Shown in pieces: positions 17,179 to 25,493 of a stretch of DNA of 52,828 bases (positions are counted from its first letter, which is position 1; every line of letters starts with the position of its first letter). The stretch comes from Salegentibacter sp. 24 (GTDB taxonomy: Bacteria > Bacteroidota > Bacteroidia > Flavobacteriales > Flavobacteriaceae). A program made the translations under genes and the position numbers. The stretch is taken from assembly GCF_004362395.1 (NCBI RefSeq), contig NZ_SNWE01000028.1, positions 1-52,828 on the forward strand, in the 5' to 3' direction. Below the pieces are notes generated by a model that did not search any database, was not told where the DNA came from, and worked only from the letters and a program-made list of their open reading frames with translations.

Positions 17179-18778
17179 AATAATAATAGTCCAGATTTTT
17201 AAAAAAGCGATAGGTTACACTCGTGGTTAATAACATAAAAATAAAAGAACCAATCAGCATTCCTATGACACTATACTCGTAACCAATCCACCTGCTTGCA
17301 AGAATGCCAATAAATAAGTTCACCAAAAAAGCAATAACTATTGCTACTAAAGGTTTTCTATGTTGGCCTAGGGTGTAAAGGTATAATACATTAAGCATCC
17401 CCAAGCTAAGGAATAAATAACCAATACTTCCCAAGATACAAACTTTGATACTCAAGGGGCTGAGAATTTCTTCGAAACCTGATTTATAACCCCAGGGTTG
17501 GGTAATTAAGAAATATATAAAGATAGCTATACCTATAGCACTAACCCCAAATAGACGCAAGTGTTTAAAGTACATCCTTTTCATTTTATTATTGAAGTTA
17601 TAATATTCAGAATACTTTATTTCCAACTGGTGAAAATCCATATGTCTTATATAGGAATGAATTGCATATTCCATGACCCCGCCCAGCAAGAAGAAAATTA
17701 AAATAGCAAGATCCATCCCTATCTCATAATCTTTTTCATAATAAATAACATAAGGAATATCTCTGTTTAGAGTGGAAGACCAGGCTACTATCCTGTCTAA
17801 AAAAACGAAAAGGAAAATAAATGTACCGTAAAGAAAGTAATTGAAATTTCTATATAATGAAAGCATTACTTTAGGTTTCTTTTTTACGGCAACATGCTTT
17901 TTCAGTTTATACCTAAAGAATAAATAAATATAACCTACAGATATTAACGAAGCCGTAAGAATACCAATCCAATGTATAAAGTAAGGATGCAATTCCGAAT
18001 TAAAATGAAGTAAAAGCGCTAATGCTGTACCTATGAAAACACTAACAGAAAGCATCCACCTTTGTTTTAAGGCATAGAGCGGTGCTAAGACCAGTAGTAA
18101 AAAACCAATAAGCAAGGCATATGAAAAGCTTATTAAAACAAAAAGGAAACTGTAGAGTGGAAAAATAAAATTTATGATAACAGAAACTATAAAAAAGCCG
18201 AAGATAGCGAGCGTACCATTTTTAATAATCCTTTTGGTAGAATAACTTGCCATATGATAATCTTTGTTATACCAATAGTAAGAAACCTGTTTACCAATAA
18301 CCTGTATAAAACCGCCGCTGATTACAAAGCCAAGAATTACTCCCAGTACCACAGCGGTAGACTGCAGATTGTTAAACCTTGAATAGGTCCAGAGAGAGAA
18401 ACCAAAAAGAATTATTGCAAATACCTGTAAAAAAATTGGAAACAAATGGATGAGTCCCGAGCTATAATCAGCGATAAATCGTTTAGTATTCTTAGTAGTT
18501 ATATAATCGGTTAACGCGAGCCTCTTGTAGGTTTTTGCCTCTGCAATACGTTGGTTATTGTTCTTGAGATTGGCCAGAGTTACCGCATCGTATGCTTTAT
18601 AGATATATTTGGATAGATGAAAAATGCTTTCAAAACCATAATCTTCTTTAACATCGTTCTCGCGAATACCAAAGGACTCTATAGTTGCGGCTACAACATA
18701 CACGTTTACCGGTTTGCCATTGCGTTCTTTAACCGCAACTACAAGTTTTGCAATAGCCTTGATTTGGTCTTTATTCAT
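17165..18778 (-). CDS. pelG: PelG-like polysaccharide transporter (flippase superfamily)
   Basis: This 537-residue protein has about twelve membrane segments and ends in FFKNLDYYYYASY, the aromatic C-terminus typical of PelG. It lies directly between pelF and a PelA-like hydrolase. PelG belongs to the MOP flippase superfamily and pairs with PelF to polymerise and move Pel across the inner membrane. The first 100 or so residues are a soluble, charged, helical region (KAIAKLVVAVKERNGKPVNVYVV, YGFESIFHLSKYIYKAYD) absent from the Pseudomonas protein, which begins straight in the membrane. The gap to pelF is 2 bases. Confidence 0.85.
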   Translation of the reverse strand: MNKDQIKAIAKLVVAVKERNGKPVNVYVVAATIESFGIRENDVKEDYGFESIFHLSKYIYKAYDAVTLANLKNNNQRIAEAKTYKRLALTDYITTKNTKRFIADYSSGLIHLFPIFLQVFAIILFGFSLWTYSRFNNLQSTAVVLGVILGFVISGGFIQVIGKQVSYYWYNKDYHMASYSTKRIIKNGTLAIFGFFIVSVIINFIFPLYSFLFVLISFSYALLIGFLLLVLAPLYALKQRWMLSVSVFIGTALALLLHFNSELHPYFIHWIGILTASLISVGYIYLFFRYKLKKHVAVKKKPKVMLSLYRNFNYFLYGTFIFLFVFLDRIVAWSSTLNRDIPYVIYYEKDYEIGMDLAILIFFLLGGVMEYAIHSYIRHMDFHQLEIKYSEYYNFNNKMKRMYFKHLRLFGVSAIGIAIFIYFLITQPWGYKSGFEEILSPLSIKVCILGSIGYLFLSLGMLNVLYLYTLGQHRKPLVAIVIAFLVNLFIGILASRWIGYEYSVIGMLIGSFIFMLLTTSVTYRFFKNLDYYYYASY

Positions 18779-18780
18779 TT

Positions 18781-20304
18781 CTATAATAAATCTCCGATCT
18801 TTGTGCGTTTAGGCTGAACTTTTTTACTTTTCATAATATCCTGATAAACATCTTCATATTCACTTACAAATTTATTTAAGGTAAAGTTTTTCAAAACTTT
18901 TTCCCGGGCATTTTTTCCCATCGTTTTTCGCAAATTTTCATCTAGAAGTAATTTGGTAACAGCCTCTCCAATTCCTTCAACATCTTTTGGTTTACAGGTA
19001 AAGCCACAGCTTTCATCGAGGGCTTCTTTAACACCTCCCACTTCAGTGGACACCACGGGAATTCCGCAACCCAAAGATTCAATAACCGTATATGGAAAAC
19101 CTTCAGAAATCGATGTTAGTATAGAAAGGTCTCCTTCAAGGAAAATATTTTGAGGATCACTCCTGGGCCCCATAAATTTGAAATTTTCCATTAAATCCAG
19201 TTCCTTTATAAGTTCCAGGCATTCCTTAGTATATTCCGGAACTGCCTGGTCATCTCCATACACTAAATACTGAACCTTCGGAAAAGTCCTTTTCACTACT
19301 GCGCAAGAGCCTATCATCGTTAAAATATCTTTTAATTCAAATACCCTGGCCACTGCTACTACGGTCGGAATATCTTTTAAATGTGAAGGTTTTGGACCAG
19401 GCCTGAAAATATCCGGATCAATACCATTGTAAATTATTTTAAATTTTTTAGGATCCGCACCATACCATTTTTCCCATTTTTGATTAAATGTAGTTACGGA
19501 TACAATCACATCAGCCTTGTAATAAGCCAAACGAGCAATAGCTTCAGAGAATCGGATTAACAGGCTTTTTAGAAAATATGGATATTCAGAATTGCTTATG
19601 GCTAACAACCTTTCCCTAATAAAGACGCCGTGTTCAGTAAGCATAATTTTGGTTCCATACTTGTAATTCGCTATTAAGGCAGGGATAACCGGGAAACCAC
19701 TAAGGGTTAAATGAGCTACATCAACTTTAGGAATGTTGACTATGGCAAGAGGTATTAAAAACCTATAGATCCAACGTAGTCCAATGGTAATATCTATTAA
19801 AGAGGCATCAGGGTTACGCTCCCCTATTATAAATTTAGCCAGGGTATCTCGGTAAGTAGTCCAAACATGCCTGCTTCTAATAGTCTCTTTATAATCATAA
19901 TCTTCAAAATAGAACCATAATTGGTGGAAAATTATATCCAGATCTTCCATATTCTGGTCATCGCTATAAATGAATTCCAGTAGGCCTTTAAAAAGGGGAA
20001 TAAACTTTTGTTCCACTATTTCGTCATTGGTCCATTCCTTTTTAGCAACAGTCTTATAATATTCTTCCCCATAACTAATATAATCATACGGCTCATCTGG
20101 CGTCCATAACGGAACCTGGATAACTTCGCTAATATTATCGCTGAGTTTATACTTGGGTTCTTTCTCAAAAGAAGCATTTATGGAGTACAATTTAAAATCT
20201 ACGTCACTCACTTTATTGCATAAATGATGTGCCCAAGTTGATACCCCTCCGCCATTAAATGGATAGGTACCTTCTAAAATAAGCATTACCGATGGTTTTG
20301 CCAT
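18781..20304 (-). CDS. pelF: PelF-like cytosolic glycosyltransferase, GT4 family
   Basis: This 507-residue GT-B enzyme has the PelF hallmarks: N-terminal MLILEGTYPFNGGGVSTWAHH, the mid-protein LTEHGVFIRER, then IIYNGIDPDIFRP, VVAVARVFELKD and the GT4 nucleotide-sugar motif SEGFPYTVIESLGCGIPVV, with the E-x7-E acids in the last. PelF uses UDP-GalNAc/UDP-GlcNAc to extend the Pel chain in the cytosol. It is the first gene of a five-gene leftward operon (pelF, pelG, hydrolase, membrane protein, deacetylase-barrel fusion). A -7 box ends 17 bases upstream of the ATG. Confidence 0.92.
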   Translation of the reverse strand: MAKPSVMLILEGTYPFNGGGVSTWAHHLCNKVSDVDFKLYSINASFEKEPKYKLSDNISEVIQVPLWTPDEPYDYISYGEEYYKTVAKKEWTNDEIVEQKFIPLFKGLLEFIYSDDQNMEDLDIIFHQLWFYFEDYDYKETIRSRHVWTTYRDTLAKFIIGERNPDASLIDITIGLRWIYRFLIPLAIVNIPKVDVAHLTLSGFPVIPALIANYKYGTKIMLTEHGVFIRERLLAISNSEYPYFLKSLLIRFSEAIARLAYYKADVIVSVTTFNQKWEKWYGADPKKFKIIYNGIDPDIFRPGPKPSHLKDIPTVVAVARVFELKDILTMIGSCAVVKRTFPKVQYLVYGDDQAVPEYTKECLELIKELDLMENFKFMGPRSDPQNIFLEGDLSILTSISEGFPYTVIESLGCGIPVVSTEVGGVKEALDESCGFTCKPKDVEGIGEAVTKLLLDENLRKTMGKNAREKVLKNFTLNKFVSEYEDVYQDIMKSKKVQPKRTKIGDLL

Positions 20305-20610
20305 TTACATCTATTTTTGTCAAAAATATGTGAAAAATAAAATAATATACAATTTATAGGTTACTAAATAAGTAGCTCATTTTCACCTTTTCACACCCTT
20401 GAATTATCAACCTCAAATTCTGAAGTTATGAGCTAAACCAAAAATCAGAAATTTTTTACCATAACTTTTAAAATATCCTCAAATTCGCCGCTGATATTTC
20501 TTGTATATTTGTTTAATCTTTACCATTTGATTCATCCAAGGCATCAAGGTAGAACAATTTGATTTATAAACTTCAATATAGGTTTGGTACGGCTATAAAA
20601 TTCTAAGCAT
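20305..20610. promoter_or_regulatory. Divergent control region of the Pel-type locus
   Basis: This 306-base gap separates pelF (left) from a divergent glycosidase gene (right). On the minus strand a -7 box TATTTTTG covers 20328-20321, with a TTG at 20352-20350 as a possible -33 element (21-base spacing). On the plus strand a -7 box TATATTTG covers 20514-20521. Next to pelF, TATTTTTG-T-CAAAAATA (20312-20328) is a perfect inverted repeat with a one-base centre that includes the pelF -7 box. I see no small gene or terminator here. Confidence 0.6.
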
Positions 20611-21582
20611 ATGAATGTAATTAAATTAAGTACTGCATTATTTTGTTGCTTATTTCTAACAAACCAAACTTTGATTGCCCAGGAAACTATAGATTATCGC
20701 AAAGAAATGCGTGATTTAGTTATTGAATTAAGTGAAAGCGCCAAAACTAAACATCCTAATTTTATAATTATCCCCCAAAACGGCGTGGAACTTTTAATTG
20801 AAGGATCTGAAAATCAAGAAAGCAGGGCCATAGATTATTTAAATGCAATTGACGCGGTGGCCCAGGAAGATCTTTTTTATGGTTACCCAAAAATCAACAA
20901 ACTCACCCCTCTATCGGAAAATTTATACTTAAAAACTTATCTTGATCTGGCAAAAAAAAATAAGAAAGAGGTTTTAACAATAGACTACGCTTCTACTCAA
21001 GAATTAATAACCGATTCTTACAAACGTAATAAAGAAAGCGGCTATATCTCATTTGCTGCGCCAAGACGGGAATTAGATCATATTCCAGCCTACCCGGTAT
21101 TCTGTGAGAACAGCAAAAATATAGACGACCTTTCAGAAGCTAAGAATTTTTTATACTTTCTCAATTATGCTAATTATTCAACAAAAAAAGAACTGATTAG
21201 CGAATTATCCTTTACAAATTATGATCTTATCGTATTAGATCTCTTCTTTCAGAATCAAGCTTTTACTAAAGAGAATATTGCACAGTTGAAAAAGAAAAAA
21301 AACGGGGGTGACCGACTTGTAATAGCCTACATGTCAGTTGGGGAAGCAGAAAATTACCGTTACTACTGGAAAAAAAATTGGAACTCAAAACCTCCAGAAT
21401 GGTTCGTCGAGGAAAATCCGAACTGGGAAGGTAACTTTAAGGTTAAATACTGGAAGGATACCTGGAAAGAACTTATTTATGGAAACGAAGAAGCCTACCT
21501 TAAAAAGATTATAAACGCCGGATTTGATGGTGTCTACCTGGATATTATTGACGGTTTTCAATACTTTGAAAACAAAGAATAA
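20611..21582 (+). CDS. Secreted TM1410/GH114-type glycosidase with permuted halves
   Basis: This 323-residue protein has a signal peptide ending near LIAQ (residue 24). It belongs to the same TIM-barrel glycosidase superfamily as the hydrolase inside the pel operon, but the motif blocks come in the opposite order. MRDLVIELSESAKTKHPNFIIIPQNG (33-58), IDAVAQEDLFYG (80-91) and VLTIDYAS (121-128) come first. NYDLIVLDLFF (203-213), RLVIAYMSVGEAE (235-247) and AGFDGVYLDIIDGF (303-316) come last. It should cut a galactosamine-containing polymer outside the inner membrane. It is divergent from pelF with its own -7 box, so it can be expressed separately as a remodelling or release enzyme. The substrate is inferred from context. 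Confidence 0.85.
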   Translation: MNVIKLSTALFCCLFLTNQTLIAQETIDYRKEMRDLVIELSESAKTKHPNFIIIPQNGVELLIEGSENQESRAIDYLNAIDAVAQEDLFYGYPKINKLTPLSENLYLKTYLDLAKKNKKEVLTIDYASTQELITDSYKRNKESGYISFAAPRRELDHIPAYPVFCENSKNIDDLSEAKNFLYFLNYANYSTKKELISELSFTNYDLIVLDLFFQNQAFTKENIAQLKKKKNGGDRLVIAYMSVGEAENYRYYWKKNWNSKPPEWFVEENPNWEGNFKVKYWKDTWKELIYGNEEAYLKKIINAGFDGVYLDIIDGFQYFENKE

Positions 21583-21627
21583 TAATTAATCTTATCGTAG
21601 GATTGTAGTACAATTCGGTCAAATAAT

Positions 21628-21635
21628 TAACTTTG
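21628..21635 (+). promoter_or_regulatory. -7 box TAACTTTG upstream of rmuC
   Basis: An exact TAnnTTTG lies 19 bases ahead of the rmuC ATG. A TTG at 21603-21605 could be the -33 element (22-base spacing). Confidence 0.6.
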
Positions 21636-21654
21636 AGAAAACTGCTATTTTTCT

Positions 21655-23037
21655 ATGAACGATTATATCCTCATCGCATTAATTTTCATTGCCCTTCTTC
21701 TCGGACTTTATTTTGGAAATCTTATTTCAAGCTTAAAAAACAAGAATAAAGAAACACTTCTTCAGGAAAAAAACAATCAACTTGGTCTCCAGTTAGAAGA
21801 GCTTAAAAAACAATCCGACAATAACTTATCTAATTACAGATCTGAAATAACAGAGATCAAGAGCACAGCCAAACTACAAACAGAAAAAATAGAAAAAGAG
21901 CGCGAAGAAATCCGAAGGGAAAAAGATTTCATAAGTAATGAACTCACTCGTAGAAACGCAGAATTTGAAAATTTAGAGCTACGAAATAAAGAGCAAAAAA
22001 ATGAAGTGGAACAGCTTCAAAAAAAGTTTGAAAAGGAATTTGAAAATCTCGCCAATAAAATTTTGGAACAAAAATCGGAAAAATTCACCTTACAGAATAA
22101 AGAAAATATTCAGAGCATTTTAAATCCGTTACAGGAAAAAATTCTTCATTTTGAAAAACGTATAGAAGAAGGAAATAAAGAAAGTATAGACAGGCACGCA
22201 ATGCTACGTCAGCAAATTATTGGTTTAAAAGAGCTTAACGAGCAAATGAGCAAAGAAGCCGTTAATCTAACTAAAGCGCTTAAAGGGGACACCAAAACCC
22301 AGGGTAACTGGGGTGAAATGATCCTGGAACGTGTTCTGGAACGCAGTGGTTTGCAAAAAGGAAGTGAATACACGGTTCAGCAAAGTTTCATGAATGCCGA
22401 TGGAAAAAGGATCTTGCCTGATGTAATCATCAACCTTCCCGGTGATAAAAAAATGATCGTAGATTCTAAAGTTTCGCTCAACGCTTACGAACGCTTCAGC
22501 AATGAAACTGAGGAGGAGGAAAAAAAACAACATTTAAAAAAGCATCTTACGGCAATCAGAAATCGCGTAAGCGAGCTCGGAGAGAAAAATTACCACCAAA
22601 TATACCAGATGGAAAGCCCGGACTTTGTTCTACTTTTTATTCCCATTGAACCTGCTTTTGCTGTAGCTTCAAACGAATATCCAGGATTATATTCCGAAGC
22701 CTTTGATAAAAATATCATTATCGTTACACCTACTACTCTACTCGCGGTGTTAAAAACCATAGACAGTATGTGGCAAAATGAGAAACAAAAACAAAATGCT
22801 CTTGCTATCGCCACACAGGCAGGAGCACTGTATGACTCTTTTACCACATTAACCGAAGAGCTTACAAAAATTGGCAGACAGTTGGCAACTGTTCAGAATT
22901 CCTACGAAGGAGCGATGAAAAAGCTTACGGGAAAAGGGAACTTACTTCGCCGAGTAGAAAAACTTAAAAAACTTGGAGCAAAAGCCAATAAGCAAATAGA
23001 CCCAAAAATGCTTGCCAGAATAGAGGAAGAAATTTAA
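21655..23037 (+). CDS. rmuC: DNA recombination protein RmuC family
   Basis: This 460-residue protein has one N-terminal membrane segment (residues 3-22), a long coiled coil to about residue 200, and the RmuC nuclease-like domain with KGDTKTQGNWGEMILERVLERSG and VDSKVSLNAYERF, both strongly conserved in the family (PD-(D/E)XK-like fold). It limits inversions at short repeats in E. coli. It appears monocistronic. A weak hairpin (23059-23075) without a T-run follows. Confidence 0.93.
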   Translation: MNDYILIALIFIALLLGLYFGNLISSLKNKNKETLLQEKNNQLGLQLEELKKQSDNNLSNYRSEITEIKSTAKLQTEKIEKEREEIRREKDFISNELTRRNAEFENLELRNKEQKNEVEQLQKKFEKEFENLANKILEQKSEKFTLQNKENIQSILNPLQEKILHFEKRIEEGNKESIDRHAMLRQQIIGLKELNEQMSKEAVNLTKALKGDTKTQGNWGEMILERVLERSGLQKGSEYTVQQSFMNADGKRILPDVIINLPGDKKMIVDSKVSLNAYERFSNETEEEEKKQHLKKHLTAIRNRVSELGEKNYHQIYQMESPDFVLLFIPIEPAFAVASNEYPGLYSEAFDKNIIIVTPTTLLAVLKTIDSMWQNEKQKQNALAIATQAGALYDSFTTLTEELTKIGRQLATVQNSYEGAMKKLTGKGNLLRRVEKLKKLGAKANKQIDPKMLARIEEEI

Positions 23038-23123
23038 GGAAAGTAAATATCCAGATAACAGCATATTTTATGCTGCTGGTTTGGGTAGAAATTTTATTAT
23101 TGTAGAATATTAAGAAATACTAT

Positions 23124-23492
23124 ATGAAAAAAACACTATTCGGTATTTTGGCAGTTATTATACTGCTTTTTATCGCCTGGTTTGCCTTTATCTATTATGT
23201 GCCTTATAGTGAGGGAACCCGCAGTGGTGAGCTCATTAAATTCAGTAAAAAGGGGGTTATTTCAAAAACCTGGGAAGGTGAAATAAGCCAGGGTATCAGT
23301 GGCGCACAGATTTTTCAGTTTTCAGTTTTAGATCAAAATAGAGATGTTATAGAAGCTCTTCAGGAAAACGAAGGTAATTACGTAAGGCTCAAATATCTCG
23401 AACGATATGCTACGTTTTTCTTTTGGGGCGATACCAAATATTTTATAACCGAAGTGGAAGAAGCACAATCACCTCACTTTAGAGACAGATAA
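23124..23492 (+). CDS. Small membrane-anchored protein of unknown function
   Basis: This 122-residue protein has one N-terminal hydrophobic segment (LFGILAVIILLFIAWFAFIYYV, anchor or uncleaved signal) and a compact beta-rich domain (GTRSGELIKFSKKGVISKTWEGEI, later YVRLKYLERYATFFFWGDTKYFI). Proteins of this build are common next to housekeeping genes in Flavobacteriia. Some databases give them unrelated enzyme names that I do not support. The thioesterase gene follows by 3 bases and the SBF transporter 8 bases after that, so the three form an operon. Confidence 0.8.
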   Translation: MKKTLFGILAVIILLFIAWFAFIYYVPYSEGTRSGELIKFSKKGVISKTWEGEISQGISGAQIFQFSVLDQNRDVIEALQENEGNYVRLKYLERYATFFFWGDTKYFITEVEEAQSPHFRDR

Positions 23493-23495
23493 ATT

Positions 23496-24038
23496 ATGAC
23501 AGAATTTAAACATGTAAAAGACTCCCAGGTAGACATATCAGAATTAATGCTACCCTCACATTCAAATTTCAATGGAAAAATTCACGGAGGCTACGTCCTT
23601 TCTCTTATGGATCGCATTGCTTTTGCTTGTGCCTCTAAGCACTCCGGGGCGTATTGTGTGACTGCAAGCGTAGATACCGTAGATTTTCTAAAACCCATTG
23701 AAATAGGTGAACTCGTTACCATGAAGGCCTCCGTCAATTATGTGGGAAACAGCTCTATGGTGATTGGAATTCGTGTAGAGGCCGAAAATATAAGAACTGG
23801 AGAAAAAAAGCATTGCAATTCTTCGTATTTCACCATGGTAGCAAAAAATGAAGATGGAAAATCACTTCAGGTTCCAGGTTTAATACTAACCAATGATCAC
23901 GATATACGTCGATTTGCCAAAAGCATAAAACGTAATAAAATGAAACTAAATCGTAAAAAGGAATTTCATGAGACAGATTTTTCTTCGGAAGAATATGTGC
24001 ATTTACTTGAAAAATACAAGGTGAAATTAGAAAGATAA
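23496..24038 (+). CDS. Acyl-CoA thioesterase, hotdog fold
   Basis: This 180-residue protein has the YciA/BACH-type hotdog motif NGKIHGGYVLSLMDRIAFACASKHSG (HGG at 30-32, Asp39), followed by ASVDTVDFLKPIEIGELV and a central beta strand NSSMVIGIRVEAEN. It hydrolyses acyl-CoA to free acid and CoA in the cytosol. The C-terminal basic tail (about residues 135-180) is usual for the group. It is the middle gene of an operon with a small membrane protein and an SBF transporter. Confidence 0.88.
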   Translation: MTEFKHVKDSQVDISELMLPSHSNFNGKIHGGYVLSLMDRIAFACASKHSGAYCVTASVDTVDFLKPIEIGELVTMKASVNYVGNSSMVIGIRVEAENIRTGEKKHCNSSYFTMVAKNEDGKSLQVPGLILTNDHDIRRFAKSIKRNKMKLNRKKEFHETDFSSEEYVHLLEKYKVKLER

Positions 24039-24046
24039 ATCAGCAT

Positions 24047-25024
24047 TTGAAATTTAACGGGTTTATAGCGGCGATTTTTATGGCGATTATCATCGCCTAT
24101 TTTGTCCCGGAAGGAGTTGTTCTTTTTCCCCTTAAAACCATCACCGACATTGGCGTTGGCTTCATTTTCTTTTTCTATGGGTTAAAGTTGTCTCCAGCTG
24201 AATTTAAATTAGGGCTTCTCAACTATAAAGTTCATATTGTAATTCAGCTTTCCACATTTGTTGTTTTTCCATTGTTGGTATTACTATTTTTGCCACTTTT
24301 TGAAACCGGCACCGGTTCAGATCTATGGATCGCATTGTTTTTCCTGGGAACCCTACCCTCTACCGTTTCCTCATCTATCGTAATGGTTTCACTAGCAAAA
24401 GGAAACCTTCCGACAGCTATTTTTAACGCAAGTCTTTCGGGGTTAATTGGAATTTTCGCCACACCCATCTGGCTCAGTTTTTTCCTGAGTAAAAGCGCTG
24501 ATTTTGAGTTCTTAGATGTGCTTGTAAAGTTATGCTGGCAGATAATTATCCCATTGATTCTTGGTCTGATACTCCAGAAATCCTTGGGAAATTTGGCAAG
24601 AAAACATAGTAAAAAATTAGGATTCTTAGACAAGACTACCATTATATTAATCGTTTACTCCAGTTTTAGTAACTCCTTCTCTTCCAGAATATTTACTAAT
24701 GTAGAAACCGAGGATTTACTTAAATTAACTGCACTGGTTGTTCTATTGTTCTTAGTAGTGTATTTCGGACTTGGATTGGTTTGTAATTTTTTAGGCTTCA
24801 AATTAAAAGACAAAATTACAGCTCAGTTTTGCGGAACTAAAAAATCATTGGTTCACGGTTCTGTAATGGTAAAGGTAATCTTTGGAAATTCAGCAAATAC
24901 CGGATTATTATTATTACCGATTATGATCTATCATTCCCTTCAGTTATTACTGATTGCTTATTTTGCTGAAAAATATAGAAAACGTGTGTTGCTCGCTGAA
25001 ACCCAGCAGAAATTTTATAGGTAA
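24047..25024 (+). CDS. Bile acid:sodium symporter (SBF/BASS) family transporter
   Basis: This 325-residue protein has nine to ten membrane segments and SBF-type stretches: FYGLKLSPAEFKLGLLNYKVHI, TLPSTVSSSIVMVSLAKGN and, late, CGTKKSLVHGSVMV. It resembles the YfeH-like putative sodium-dependent carriers; the substrate is unknown. The likely start is TTG at 24047, 8 bases after the thioesterase stop. The ATG at 24080 would clip the first membrane helix. Its 3' end overlaps the convergent DUF423 gene by 10 bases. Confidence 0.87.
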   Translation: MKFNGFIAAIFMAIIIAYFVPEGVVLFPLKTITDIGVGFIFFFYGLKLSPAEFKLGLLNYKVHIVIQLSTFVVFPLLVLLFLPLFETGTGSDLWIALFFLGTLPSTVSSSIVMVSLAKGNLPTAIFNASLSGLIGIFATPIWLSFFLSKSADFEFLDVLVKLCWQIIIPLILGLILQKSLGNLARKHSKKLGFLDKTTIILIVYSSFSNSFSSRIFTNVETEDLLKLTALVVLLFLVVYFGLGLVCNFLGFKLKDKITAQFCGTKKSLVHGSVMVKVIFGNSANTGLLLLPIMIYHSLQLLLIAYFAEKYRKRVLLAETQQKFYR

Positions 25025-25407
25025 GGAACAATTTCAGTAATACTTATGGTAAAAAAGATCCAAGCCAGAATAAGCAATAGTCCACCAAGAGGAGTAATTG
25101 GACCTAGAATCTTTATTTTCTTTCCAGCGGAAGCGCTTAAGGTCAACCCATAGATACTGAAAGAAAACAAAAAAATACCGAGTATAAAAAACCAGGCAAT
25201 AAGTTGCTGAAAAATTCCAATAAAAGGAAATACGATTCCGGAAATAATTAGCATAATCGCGTGGTACATTTGATATTTTACTCCGGTTTCAAAACTTTTT
25301 AACTGATCCTTAGAAAAACGCTTTTTTAAAGCGTGTGCCCCAAAGGCACCAAAAATTACAGCAAGTGTGCCATAAATCCCCCCAATAATAAAGACTAACT
25401 CTCGCAT
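25015..25407 (-). CDS. DUF423 family membrane protein
   Basis: From the ATG at 25407 this is a 130-residue protein with four membrane segments and the DUF423 N-terminus (FIIGGIYGTLAVIFGAFGAHALKKR, then F.TGVKYQMYHAIML). An in-frame ATG at 25446 would add 13 polar residues and sits right against the carB terminator, so 25407 is preferred. The family (YgdD type) has no known activity. It overlaps the opposing transporter gene by 10 bases. Confidence 0.88.
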   Translation of the reverse strand: MRELVFIIGGIYGTLAVIFGAFGAHALKKRFSKDQLKSFETGVKYQMYHAIMLIISGIVFPFIGIFQQLIAWFFILGIFLFSFSIYGLTLSASAGKKIKILGPITPLGGLLLILAWIFFTISITEIVPYL

Positions 25408-25451
25408 ACTATCTTTTTGAAACTGAGCTATTAAATCAAAGTGCAAAATAA

Positions 25452-25481
25452 AACCTCACAGATTTTGAAATCTGTGAGGTT
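25452..25481 (-). terminator. Rho-independent terminator of carB
   Basis: A 13-14-bp stem, AACCTCACAGATTT against AAATCTGTGAGGTT (25452-25465 and 25468-25481), is followed on the minus strand by TTTTATTTT. It lies 12 bases past the carB stop. Confidence 0.88.
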
Positions 25482-25493
25482 CGTTTTACCAAG

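Noticed and set aside
23059-23075. Hairpin CAGCATA/TATGCTG after rmuC
   Set aside because: The 7-bp stem is weak and is followed by CTGGTTTGGG, not a T-run. It is not convincing as a terminator.
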